Shown here piece by piece: positions 19,976 through 28,346 of a stretch of DNA of 64,000 nt; the first letter of the stretch is position 1, and each line of letters opens with the position of its first letter. The notes under the pieces were generated by a model that worked only from the letters and a program-made list of their open reading frames with translations, had not been told where the DNA came from and made no database searches. This stretch comes from Arsenophonus sp052174115. Its GTDB lineage: Bacteria; Pseudomonadota; Gammaproteobacteria; Enterobacterales; Enterobacteriaceae. The translations under genes were made by a program, and so were the position numbers. The stretch is taken from contig JBQMRX010000001.1 in the NCBI GenBank assembly GCA_052174115.1, forward strand, positions 372,001 to 436,000. The letters run 5' to 3'.

Positions 19976-22891
19976 ATGAAAAAAAAATCAGAAAATCAAA
20001 CTCAATCTAATTTATTACTTGATAAAATTTATCAACCTGCTGTAATTGAACAATTTTTATATGCAGAATGGGAAAAAAAGGGTTATTTTAAACCATGTGG
20101 TGATAAAACAAAAAAAAATTTTTGTATTGTTATACCACCACCAAATATAACAGGTAATCTGCATATGGGACATGCTTTTCAGCAAACGATTATGGATATC
20201 TTAATTCGTTATCAACGTATGCAAGGAAAAAATACGTTATGGCAAACTGGTATAGATCATGCTGGAATTGCTACTCAAATGATCATTGAACGAAAAATTG
20301 CCACGGAAGAGAATAAAACTCGTCATGACTATGGAAGAGAAGAATTTATTAAAAAAATATGGCTATGGAAGATAGAATCTAGCAGTAATATTTCTAATCA
20401 AATGCGAAGATTAGGTAATTCTATTGATTGGAAACGTGATCGCTTTACGATGGATAAAAATTTCTCAAAAGCAGTAAAAGAAGCATTTATTCAGTTATAT
20501 CAAGATGGTCTTATTTATCGCGGAAAACGATTAGTTAATTGGGACTCTAAATTGCATACCGTTATTTCTGATTTAGAAGTTGAAAATCGAGAAATTAATG
20601 GATTTATGTGGTATTTACGTTATCAAATTGTTGATAATATAAAAACAATAGAAGGACAAGATTACTTAATTATCGCTACAACTCGACCAGAAACAATACT
20701 TGCTGATACTGGTGTAGCAGTTAACCCAGCTGATAATCGCTATAAAAATTTAATTGGCAAACAAATTTTATTACCATTAGTTAACCGTTTGATTCCTATT
20801 GTTGCTGATGAACATGTTGACATGGAAAAAGGTACTGGGTGCGTTAAAATTACCCCAGCACATGATTTTAAGGATTATAAAGTTGGTAAACGCCATAAAT
20901 TACCTATGATCAATATTTTTGATTTTAACGGGCATATTCGTAAAGAAGCTCAGGTGTTTGATAGTTCAGGTAATCCTAGCACTATTTATACAACTTTAAT
21001 CCCTATTATTTATCAAGGAATGGAGCGTTTTGAGGCGCGTAAAGAAATAATAAATAATTTAGAAAAATTAGGATTATTAGTCGCTATAAAACCACATAAA
21101 CTTACTATTCCTTATAGTGATCGTGGTGGAGTTATTATTGAACCAATGTTAACTAATCAATGGTATATTCGAACTCTACCATTAGCAAAACAAGCTATTA
21201 CAGCCGTAAAAGAAGGTCGCATTCAATTTATTCCTAAACAATATGAAAATATGTATTTCTCCTGGATGCAAAATATTCAAGATTGGTGTATTTCACGTCA
21301 ATTATGGTGGGGACATAGAATACCAGCATGGTATGATGAAATTGGTAATATCTATGTTGGATACGACGAAAATGAAATTCGTCAAAAAAATAATTTTAGT
21401 AATAATATTTTTCTTTATCAGGATGAAGATGTATTGGATACTTGGTTTTCTTCTAGTTTATGGACTTTTTCAACATTAGGATGGCCAGAAAATAGCGAAA
21501 CACTAAAAACTTTTCACCCAACAGATATACTAGTCAGTGGTTTTGATATTATCTTTTTTTGGATAGCTCGTATGATTATGCTAACAATGTATTTTATTAA
21601 AGATAAAAATGGTCAAGCACAAATTCCCTTTAAAATAGCATATATAACAGGTTTAATTCGTGATAAAGAAGGGCAAAAAATGTCAAAATCTAAAGGAAAT
21701 GTTATCGACCCGCTTGATATAATTAATGGCATTTCCACAGAAAATTTACTAACAAAACATACTATCAAAATGATGGAATCTCAATTAATTGAAAAAACAA
21801 CTAAACTTATAAATAAAGAATATCCGAATGGTATTAAAGCTCATGGTGCTGATGCTTTACGCTTTACACTTGCTACATTAGCGTCAACTGGAAGAAATAT
21901 TAATTGGGATGAAAAACGTCTTACTAGTTGTCATAATTTTTGTAATAAACTTTGGAACGCAAGTCGTTATGTTTTAATAAATACTAATGGAAAAGATTGT
22001 GGGCAAAATAATAAAGAAATGAGTTTTTCACTGTTTGACCGTTGGATCATAACAGAATTTAATCAAACAGTAAAACTGTATCGTGAATCATTAGATTCTT
22101 ATCGCTTTGATATTGCGGCTAATATTTTATATGAATTTACTTGGAATCAATTTTCTAATTGGTATCTAGAATTATCTAAATCAATTATCAATAAAGGAAA
22201 TGATTCAGAAATTCGTGCTACACGGTATACTTTAATTGATACATTAGAAAGTTTATTGCGTTTGGCTCATCCAATAATTCCATTTATTACAGAGGTTATT
22301 TGGAAAAAAGTAAAAGCAATTAAAGGTATTCAACAAAAAACTATTATGTTACAACCTTTTCCAATTTTTGAACCTACAAAAGTTGATGAATCAGCACGTT
22401 ATGACTTAGAATGGATTAAAAAACTAATTATAGCTATACGTAATATTAGGATAGAAATGAATATTCCAACTAATAAATCATTAAATTTACTATTATATAG
22501 CACTAATCATGCAATAAAACAATGTGTTAAAGAAAATTTAAATTTTATTAAAGTAATAGTTCATCTTAATTCTATTACTTTTTTTGATAAAATTAAACCA
22601 ATAAAACTTACCGTAACTAAAATAATAGATGGTGCTGAATTATTTATACCAATAGAAAATTTAGCTGATAAAGATGCTGAATTAATAAGATTAGATAAAA
22701 AATTAAATGAATTAACTAAAGAAATAACTGCTATTGAAAATAAACTAACTAATCGTATATTTCTTAGTCGAGCACCTATTGTTTTTATTGAAAAAAAACG
22801 CAAACAGTTATTAATTTATTTAGAAACAAAAGAAAAATTAATTAATCAAAAAAAAATATTAGCTAACTTTAATAAAAATACTACTGTATAA
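19976..22891 (+). CDS. valS: Valyl-tRNA synthetase
   Basis: Class I aminoacyl-tRNA synthetase that charges tRNA-Val and edits Thr. 971 aa against 951 in E. coli; the excess is mainly an N-terminal extension (about 13 residues before LDKIYQPAVIEQFLYAEWE). The HIGH-type motif is PPPNITGNLHMGHA (residues about 46-59), followed by the editing domain with TTRPETILADTGVAV, DWCISRQLWWGHRIP, KMSKSKGN (about 565-572), the anticodon-binding domain and a C-terminal coiled-coil arm. No closer in-frame Met exists, so the upstream ATG is taken. An A9 run at 22848-22856 stays in frame. An imperfect stem TTAACTAA/TTAGTTAA (22920-22939) follows the stop. Confidence 0.96.
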   Translation: MKKKSENQTQSNLLLDKIYQPAVIEQFLYAEWEKKGYFKPCGDKTKKNFCIVIPPPNITGNLHMGHAFQQTIMDILIRYQRMQGKNTLWQTGIDHAGIATQMIIERKIATEENKTRHDYGREEFIKKIWLWKIESSSNISNQMRRLGNSIDWKRDRFTMDKNFSKAVKEAFIQLYQDGLIYRGKRLVNWDSKLHTVISDLEVENREINGFMWYLRYQIVDNIKTIEGQDYLIIATTRPETILADTGVAVNPADNRYKNLIGKQILLPLVNRLIPIVADEHVDMEKGTGCVKITPAHDFKDYKVGKRHKLPMINIFDFNGHIRKEAQVFDSSGNPSTIYTTLIPIIYQGMERFEARKEIINNLEKLGLLVAIKPHKLTIPYSDRGGVIIEPMLTNQWYIRTLPLAKQAITAVKEGRIQFIPKQYENMYFSWMQNIQDWCISRQLWWGHRIPAWYDEIGNIYVGYDENEIRQKNNFSNNIFLYQDEDVLDTWFSSSLWTFSTLGWPENSETLKTFHPTDILVSGFDIIFFWIARMIMLTMYFIKDKNGQAQIPFKIAYITGLIRDKEGQKMSKSKGNVIDPLDIINGISTENLLTKHTIKMMESQLIEKTTKLINKEYPNGIKAHGADALRFTLATLASTGRNINWDEKRLTSCHNFCNKLWNASRYVLINTNGKDCGQNNKEMSFSLFDRWIITEFNQTVKLYRESLDSYRFDIAANILYEFTWNQFSNWYLELSKSIINKGNDSEIRATRYTLIDTLESLLRLAHPIIPFITEVIWKKVKAIKGIQQKTIMLQPFPIFEPTKVDESARYDLEWIKKLIIAIRNIRIEMNIPTNKSLNLLLYSTNHAIKQCVKENLNFIKVIVHLNSITFFDKIKPIKLTVTKIIDGAELFIPIENLADKDAELIRLDKKLNELTKEITAIENKLTNRIFLSRAPIVFIEKKRKQLLIYLETKEKLINQKKILANFNKNTTV

Positions 22892-23194
22892 TATAAAATA
22901 TACTAATACATAATTTATTTTAACTAAGTATTTAGTTAACTTAAATAATAATTATTAATTAATTTTAAATAAAGATTACTATCTTCATAAATATTAAATA
23001 TATTAATATTATATTATCTTTAAATTTTAAATATTTATAATTATATTTTTTATAATTTATTTTTAATTAAACTATTGTTATTTTATTAAAAATTTTATTT
23101 TTTAAAAAAGTTATTATTTATTTTAAATAAAATATTTAAAACTAGTATTATTTTTTGTAATTAAATATATTTTTACTTTTCTTTTAGAAAAATC
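22892..23194. other. Spacer valS-pyr leader
   Basis: A/T-rich, no ORF. The only structure is an 8-bp stem near 22920-22939 that might end valS transcripts. Confidence 0.45.
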
Positions 23195-23222
23195 TTGCTA
23201 TTTTTATATAAAAGTTTATAAT
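23195..23222 (+). promoter_or_regulatory. Putative sigma-70 promoter of the pyr leader
   Basis: TTGCTA (23195-23200) and TATAAT (23217-23222) with 16-bp spacing, 26 bp before the leader-peptide ATG. Base composition makes TATAAT cheap here, so this rests mainly on position. Confidence 0.4.
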
Positions 23223-23248
23223 TTTTTTAAAATTTTTATGGAAAAAAA

Positions 23249-23347
23249 ATGCATAATCAATACTTAAAAAATGCATTGTTATTAATTAGTTATTTACTTA
23301 TTGTATTTCATCATCAATTAATTTTATTTATTAAAATCCCTCATTGA
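23249..23347 (+). CDS. pyrL: PyrL-like leader peptide of the pyrBI attenuator
   Basis: 32-codon ORF starting ATG CAT AAT CAA, ending ...KIPH-TGA, with GGA 7 nt upstream of the ATG. The TGA (23345-23347) lies inside the 3' arm of the terminator hairpin. The coding stretch is U-rich, as expected for UTP-dependent RNA polymerase pausing. In E. coli PyrL (44 aa) a ribosome close behind a paused polymerase blocks the terminator when UTP is low; the same arrangement is visible here although the peptide sequence is not conserved. Confidence 0.65.
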   Translation: MHNQYLKNALLLISYLLIVFHHQLILFIKIPH

Positions 23348-23359
23348 GGGTTTTTTTTT
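23333..23359 (+). terminator. pyrBI attenuator (intrinsic terminator)
   Basis: CCCTC-ATT-GAGGG (23338-23350) followed by nine T's (23351-23359), preceded by AAAA. One of the few GC stems in the window, 46 nt before the pyrB ATG. It overlaps the leader-peptide stop. Confidence 0.85.
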
Positions 23360-23405
23360 GATATAAAAATATTCGATTATGGAATAAAAAAGGAAAAACA
23401 ACAAG

Positions 23406-24341
23406 ATGATTAATCCATTATATCTTCGAGATATAATCTCAATTAATGATTTAAAAAGTGAAGATTTACGTACTGTACTTGAAGTTGCTGCGTCATTAAA
23501 ACAACATCCTCAACCAAATTTATTAAAAAATAAAGTAATTGCTAGTTGTTTTTTTGAAGCTTCAACTCGTACACGTCTTTCTTTTGAAACAGCTATCCAT
23601 CGTTTAGGTGCTTCTGTAGTAGGATTTTCTGATAGCAATAGCACTTCATTAAATAAAAAAGGAGAAACTTTAGCAGATACAATATCAGTTATTAGTCAAT
23701 ATGTTGATGCTATTATTATTCGTCATCCGAAAGAAGGTGCATCACATTTAGCAGCTCAATTTTCAGGAAAAATTCCAATAATTAATGCAGGTGATGGCGC
23801 TAATCAACATCCTACACAAACACTACTCGATTTATTTACTATTCAAGAAAGTCAAGGCAGCTTAAATAATTTACATATTGCTATGGTTGGTGATTTAAAA
23901 TATGGTCGAACTGTTCACTCATTAACTCAAGCATTATCAAAATTTAATAATAATAATTTCTATTTTATTTCTCCTGAAGCTTTAACTATGCCAGCTAATA
24001 TTCTTCATTTCTTAAAAAGAAAAGGAATAACTTATAGCTTACATGATAACATGGAAACAATTTTGCCAAAATTAGATATTCTTTATATAACTCGAGTACA
24101 AAAAGAACGTTTAGATCCTTCAGAATATGCTAATATTAAAGCTAAATTTATTTTAACCAGTAATATATTAGTTACCGCTAAATTTAACATGAAAATTTTA
24201 CATCCATTACCACGTAGAGATGAAATTACTATTGATGTTGATGAAACATCACATGCTTATTATTTTCAACAAGCAAATAACGGAATTTATGCACGACAAG
24301 CAATTTTAGCGCTAATCTTAAATAAAACTATTAATTTATAA
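23406..24341 (+). CDS. pyrB: Aspartate carbamoyltransferase, catalytic chain
   Basis: Condenses carbamoyl phosphate with aspartate, the committed step of pyrimidine synthesis. 311 aa (E. coli 311 in the mature chain). Carbamoyl-phosphate loop S53-T-R-T-R57, mobile-loop Lys84/Lys85 from the neighbouring chain, GDGANQHPTQ (about 130-139), and HPLPRRDEI near residue 265 are intact. AAGGA lies upstream of the ATG. Cotranscribed with pyrI (11-bp gap) and controlled by the attenuator in front. Confidence 0.97.
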   Translation: MINPLYLRDIISINDLKSEDLRTVLEVAASLKQHPQPNLLKNKVIASCFFEASTRTRLSFETAIHRLGASVVGFSDSNSTSLNKKGETLADTISVISQYVDAIIIRHPKEGASHLAAQFSGKIPIINAGDGANQHPTQTLLDLFTIQESQGSLNNLHIAMVGDLKYGRTVHSLTQALSKFNNNNFYFISPEALTMPANILHFLKRKGITYSLHDNMETILPKLDILYITRVQKERLDPSEYANIKAKFILTSNILVTAKFNMKILHPLPRRDEITIDVDETSHAYYFQQANNGIYARQAILALILNKTINL

Positions 24342-24352
24342 GGTATATAATT

Positions 24353-24817
24353 ATGATAAATAACCATAAATTACAGGTAGAAGCGATTAGTTGCGGTACT
24401 GTTATAGATCATATTCCTGCTCAAATGGGCTTTAAATTACTATCGTTATTTAAATTAACTAAAACTAATCAACGCATTACCATAGGTTTAAATTTACCAT
24501 CTAATCATTTAGGTAAAAAAGATCTAATTAAAATTGAAAATACTTTTCTTACTCTTGAACAAGCAAATAAATTAGCAATGTATGCTCCTCATGCTACCGT
24601 TAATTGTATTAAAAATTACAAAGTTGAAAAAAAATTATTAATTACTTTACCTGAACAAATTGATATAGTTTTAGTTTGTCCTAATAGTAATTGTATTAGT
24701 CATAATGAACCTGTTAATAGCAGTTTTAATATTAAACAACAAAATAATGAAGTAATTTTAACATGTAAATACTGTGAAAAAACTTTTGATCGACATGCTG
24801 TAATTAATAACATGTAA
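24353..24817 (+). CDS. pyrI: Aspartate carbamoyltransferase, regulatory chain
   Basis: Binds CTP/UTP/ATP and couples allosteric control to PyrB. 154 aa. The zinc site is complete at the E. coli positions: Cys109, Cys114, Cys138 and Cys141 (VCPNSNC...CKYC). The N-terminal allosteric domain (LQVEAISCGTVIDHIPAQMG) is conserved. AAGG lies 9 nt before the ATG. Keeping the regulatory subunit, which many reduced genomes drop, means that both feedback and attenuation control of the pathway remain. Confidence 0.97.
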   Translation: MINNHKLQVEAISCGTVIDHIPAQMGFKLLSLFKLTKTNQRITIGLNLPSNHLGKKDLIKIENTFLTLEQANKLAMYAPHATVNCIKNYKVEKKLLITLPEQIDIVLVCPNSNCISHNEPVNSSFNIKQQNNEVILTCKYCEKTFDRHAVINNM

Positions 24818-25257
24818 TATTTTATTACATAAAATAATTTATAGATATTTATCATTGGAATAATTATAATAATTAATTAATAATTAATTTTAACTATAAA
24901 ATAAAATTAAATTTATATCATAAAAATTAAAACTGAAAAAATATAATAATTATCTAAATAAATATATTTAAAATATTAATCTTAGAAAGATAATTTTTTA
25001 TATTTAAATAAATACTACTTAATTTTAAAATCAATAAAATAAATTAAGATATTATTTTAAAATCAATACAGTTATTAAATAATTGAGTTATTTATTAATA
25101 AATTTAATTTAATATAACTGTTATTAATAATAATTATTATTTTAATAAATATAATTATATAAAAATTTGATGATTAATAATCAATATATATTAATATATA
25201 TTACTTTTTAAAAACTTTTAAATAAAAAATTATAATTATGTTGATATTTTTTTAAAT
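24818..25257. other. Spacer pyrI-deaD (convergent)
   Basis: A/T-rich, no ORF or fossil seen. Enterics carry ridA after pyrI; no trace could be read. Confidence 0.5.
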
Positions 25258-25258
25258 A

Positions 25259-25288
25259 AAAAACTGAATTTAAATAAACTCAGTTTTT
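25259..25288 (-). terminator. Terminator of deaD
   Basis: AAAAACTGA (25259-25267) pairs with TCAGTTTTT (25280-25288); the poly-A/poly-T flanks make it an intrinsic terminator in either direction. It lies 30 bp past the deaD stop and also faces pyrI transcripts. Confidence 0.75.
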
Positions 25289-25317
25289 ATTTTAAATAAA
25301 TATTAATATTTATTAAA

Positions 25318-27141
25318 TTAAATATTATGATTAATACGACGACGTAATGTAGCGTTATAATACCTTTCATTAGAGTTACGAAATTGTTCGCGTTCACCGC
25401 TAAAACGTCTTCTTCGTTCACATAATTCACTATTGTTGTTACGATATCCATTATTACCACGTCGTTCAAATGATTGAACAGCACCTAATAATTGTATTTT
25501 CATTGGTTTATTTAAAATACGAATGCGTGTTAAATTATTAAATGATTGACTTGTAATACCTTTTGGTAATTCTATTGTTGAATGTGAAGCAAATAGCTTA
25601 ATATTACCAATATAACGACTATTAATATCTGTTACGTTAGAGATTGCACCGAGAATATGTCGAACTTCAACACCATCATTACGACCAATTTCAATACGAT
25701 ATAAATCCATATTATTTAAGTCATGACGTTCACGACGAGTATTATACTCAAAAGTACTATTATTATTACGATGATGTTGATTACGTGAATTAAATTCACG
25801 TTTTTCACGATAAACAGGATCAGGTGGTAATATTAAGGATCGATTACCTTGTGCTATTTTTAATAACACTGAAGCTAAAGTTTCCATATCTAGTTCATCA
25901 CTAACAACTAATTTGTTTAATAAAACTCGATATTTCTCTAAATCATTGCTTTTTAGTTGTTTTTTAATATTTTCAGAAAATTTAGCTTGGCGACGTATAC
26001 TTAAAATAGCAGAACTTGGTAGTTCAATTTCAGAGATTTGTTGCTTCATCGTACGTTCAATATTACGTAATAGTCGACGTTCGCGATTATCAACAAATAA
26101 AATAGCACGCCCTGATCGACCAGCCCGACCAGTACGACCAATTCGATGCACATAAGATTCTGCATCCATTGGTATATCATAGTTAATAACTAAACTAATA
26201 CGTTCAACATCTAAACCACGAGCTGCGACATCAGTAGCAATTAATATATCAAGTCTACCATTTTTCAAGCGTTCTAATGTTTGTTCACGTAAACCTTGAT
26301 TCATGTCACCATTTAATGCAGAACTATTATAACCACTACGTTCAAGAGTTTCAGCAACTTCTAATGTAGCATTTTTAGTTCGAACAAAAATAATTGCAGC
26401 ATCAAATTCTTCTACTTCTAAAAAACGAACTAATGCTTCACTTTTACGTACACCATAAACAAACCAATAGCTTTGTGTAATATTTGGACGCATCTTTACA
26501 CTAGATTGCATATGAATCTCTTTTGGTGATTTCATAAAGCGACTAGTAATACGACGAATCGCTTCTGGCATTGTAGCAGAAAATAGTGTTGTTTGATGTT
26601 TTGTTGGAATCTGACTCATAATATTTTCAACATCTTCAATAAAACCCATACGTAACATTTCATCAGCTTCATCAAGAACTAAACCACTTAAATGAGATAA
26701 ATTTAATGTTCCTCGTTTTAAATGGTCTAACAAGCGACCTGGTGTTCCAACTACAATTTGAGGGCCTTTTCTTAGTGTGCATAACTGTAAATCATAACGC
26801 TGACCACCATAAAGTGCGACTACATTAATTGCATGCATATGTTTAGAAAATTCACTCATAGCTTCCGCGACTTGTACGGCTAATTCACGAGTTGGTGTCA
26901 ATACTAAAATTTGAGGAGCTTTTAATTTGATATCTACATTATGTAATAGTGGTAAACTAAAAGCTGCTGTTTTACCGCTACCAGTCTGTGCCATACCTAA
27001 TACATCATATCCATTTAATAAATATGGAATACATTTATGCTGAATTGGTGATGGTTTTTTATAACCAAGATCATTTAGTGCAGAAAGAATTGGCGCTGAT
27101 AAACCTAAATCAGCAAAAGAGATTTCTGTCTCATTAATCAT
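25318..27141 (-). CDS. deaD: DEAD-box RNA helicase DeaD (CsdA)
   Basis: ATP-dependent RNA helicase for ribosome assembly and mRNA decay at low temperature. 607 aa from ATG 27141 (MINETEISFADLGL, E. coli MAEFETTFADLGL); GAGG lies 9 nt upstream, while the earlier ATG at 27156 has none. Motifs in order: Q motif, AQTGSGKTAA, PTREL, GTPGR, DEAD, SAT, then ATDVAARGLDVERI and HRIGRTGRAGR. The C-terminal RNA-binding domain (YRIEIGRNDGVEVRHI) and a shortened Arg/Asn-rich tail (RRRFSGEREQ) are present. Long A/T leader with a hairpin; nlpI upstream is a fossil. Confidence 0.96.
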   Translation of the reverse strand: MINETEISFADLGLSAPILSALNDLGYKKPSPIQHKCIPYLLNGYDVLGMAQTGSGKTAAFSLPLLHNVDIKLKAPQILVLTPTRELAVQVAEAMSEFSKHMHAINVVALYGGQRYDLQLCTLRKGPQIVVGTPGRLLDHLKRGTLNLSHLSGLVLDEADEMLRMGFIEDVENIMSQIPTKHQTTLFSATMPEAIRRITSRFMKSPKEIHMQSSVKMRPNITQSYWFVYGVRKSEALVRFLEVEEFDAAIIFVRTKNATLEVAETLERSGYNSSALNGDMNQGLREQTLERLKNGRLDILIATDVAARGLDVERISLVINYDIPMDAESYVHRIGRTGRAGRSGRAILFVDNRERRLLRNIERTMKQQISEIELPSSAILSIRRQAKFSENIKKQLKSNDLEKYRVLLNKLVVSDELDMETLASVLLKIAQGNRSLILPPDPVYREKREFNSRNQHHRNNNSTFEYNTRRERHDLNNMDLYRIEIGRNDGVEVRHILGAISNVTDINSRYIGNIKLFASHSTIELPKGITSQSFNNLTRIRILNKPMKIQLLGAVQSFERRGNNGYRNNNSELCERRRRFSGEREQFRNSNERYYNATLRRRINHNI

Positions 27142-27260
27142 GTAAAAGTGCCTCATTTATTATAGCAGCCAGTTTACATAATAACTCTGTAAAAAAAATT
27201 ATTATTTTCATTTAAAATATGAACTGACTTAAATTATGTTATTAAACAAACAATAAGCCC

Positions 27261-27278
27261 TCTTCATGACGATGAAGA
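27261..27278 (-). promoter_or_regulatory. Hairpin in the deaD leader
   Basis: TCTTCAT-GACG-ATGAAGA, perfect 7-bp arms, next to AGCCC, about 120 nt before the deaD start. It is notably richer in G/C than its surroundings. Either a 5'-leader element of deaD or the remnant of an nlpI 3' hairpin. Confidence 0.4.
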
Positions 27279-27334
27279 CTTCAAAAAGTAATGATTGATA
27301 ACTTCATTCTTACTAGTAAATTAACTCTATAAAA

Positions 27335-27650
27335 TAATCTTATGCCTAGTTTTTACAGAATAAAATTCAATGAACTATATCGTAATATTAAACAAAACTA
27401 TGTATATTATTCTATAACTCTACAATAAAGTTAAGTAAAACTATAATATTATCATTACCATAAATAGGATTAAATAATCTTTATCTAAATATAAATTAAT
27501 TTTGCTAATATACTTAATGAGCAAAGTATTTTCTGTAAAATTCTTTTTTGAATGAATTATCAACATTTAGTAATTTTTACATAAATAGAATTAAGGTATA
27601 TTCTCATTCTATTTAATTATCCTTTTCTCGTTTGTTTATAACGAGTTAAA
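27335..27650 (-). pseudogene. nlpI: Fossil of nlpI (lipoprotein, murein endopeptidase adaptor), C-terminal part
   Basis: On the minus strand pieces follow NlpI in order: FTENTLLIKYISKINLYL (ATDNTSLAEHLSETNFYL), DKDYLIL (GKYYLSL), GNDNIIVLLNFIV (GDLDSATALFKLA) and NNIHSFV-YYDIVH-ILF (NNVHNFVEHRYALLELSLL), with frame changes and stops. It sits between pnp and deaD as in E. coli. The N-terminal half, up to about 28200, is not readable. NlpI is a TPR lipoprotein that controls peptidoglycan endopeptidases. Confidence 0.8.
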
Positions 27651-28346
27651 AAATTGATTTTTGACATTTATATCTATCTTTTCTGTAATAAATAAATTAA
27701 TAAATTACAAAAAGATCTTTTAGGTATTATCGATGATATGTAGTAAATCATTATATATGAACTAATTAATATCTATTAGTACATTATAAAGTAATATTCT
27801 AATTTATTCGCATAAAATTATAAATTTTTATTAAGTTAAAAACTAAAATTAAATAGTTTATAAGTAACATAAAAATTGTTAACCTATATAAAATATTTTC
27901 TTTGAAAATTAAGAATTTTAAATATCAAAATATATAAACAACATTATTATATAATTATTGTTACATAATAATCATAATCTAAGATTACCATACAATATGT
28001 TATTTTCATATAAAAGCTATTCATATTTATTCCTAAATAATAACTTTTTTGTAAAAATTTCTTCTATATAATCCAACATTATTTTTTTTATTATAATTAA
28101 ATTTATCATAATACAAAAAACTATAATTTTAATTTTGTTTTTATTATTATAAATAAAATTAAAATAATAATAATAATATAAAATCAATAAAATATTTTTT
28201 ATTAAAAATAAAAATTAATTAATATATTTCTCATTATTCTCTATAATTACTAAAAAATTAATTATTAAAAAATTAAATTATTTTTCTTTTTACATGAGAT
28301 TTAAGTTTACATCAAATTATTCTAAAAATCTATTTTGTCTTTCAAC
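27651..28346. other. Spacer pnp-nlpI fossil
   Basis: A/T-rich, presumably the eroded N-terminal half of nlpI. Nothing readable. Confidence 0.45.

Noticed and set aside
25287..25484. ORF of 65 codons at the deaD 3' end on the same strand
   Set aside because: A shifted-frame shadow of the deaD C-terminal coding region; no ribosome site and no similarity.
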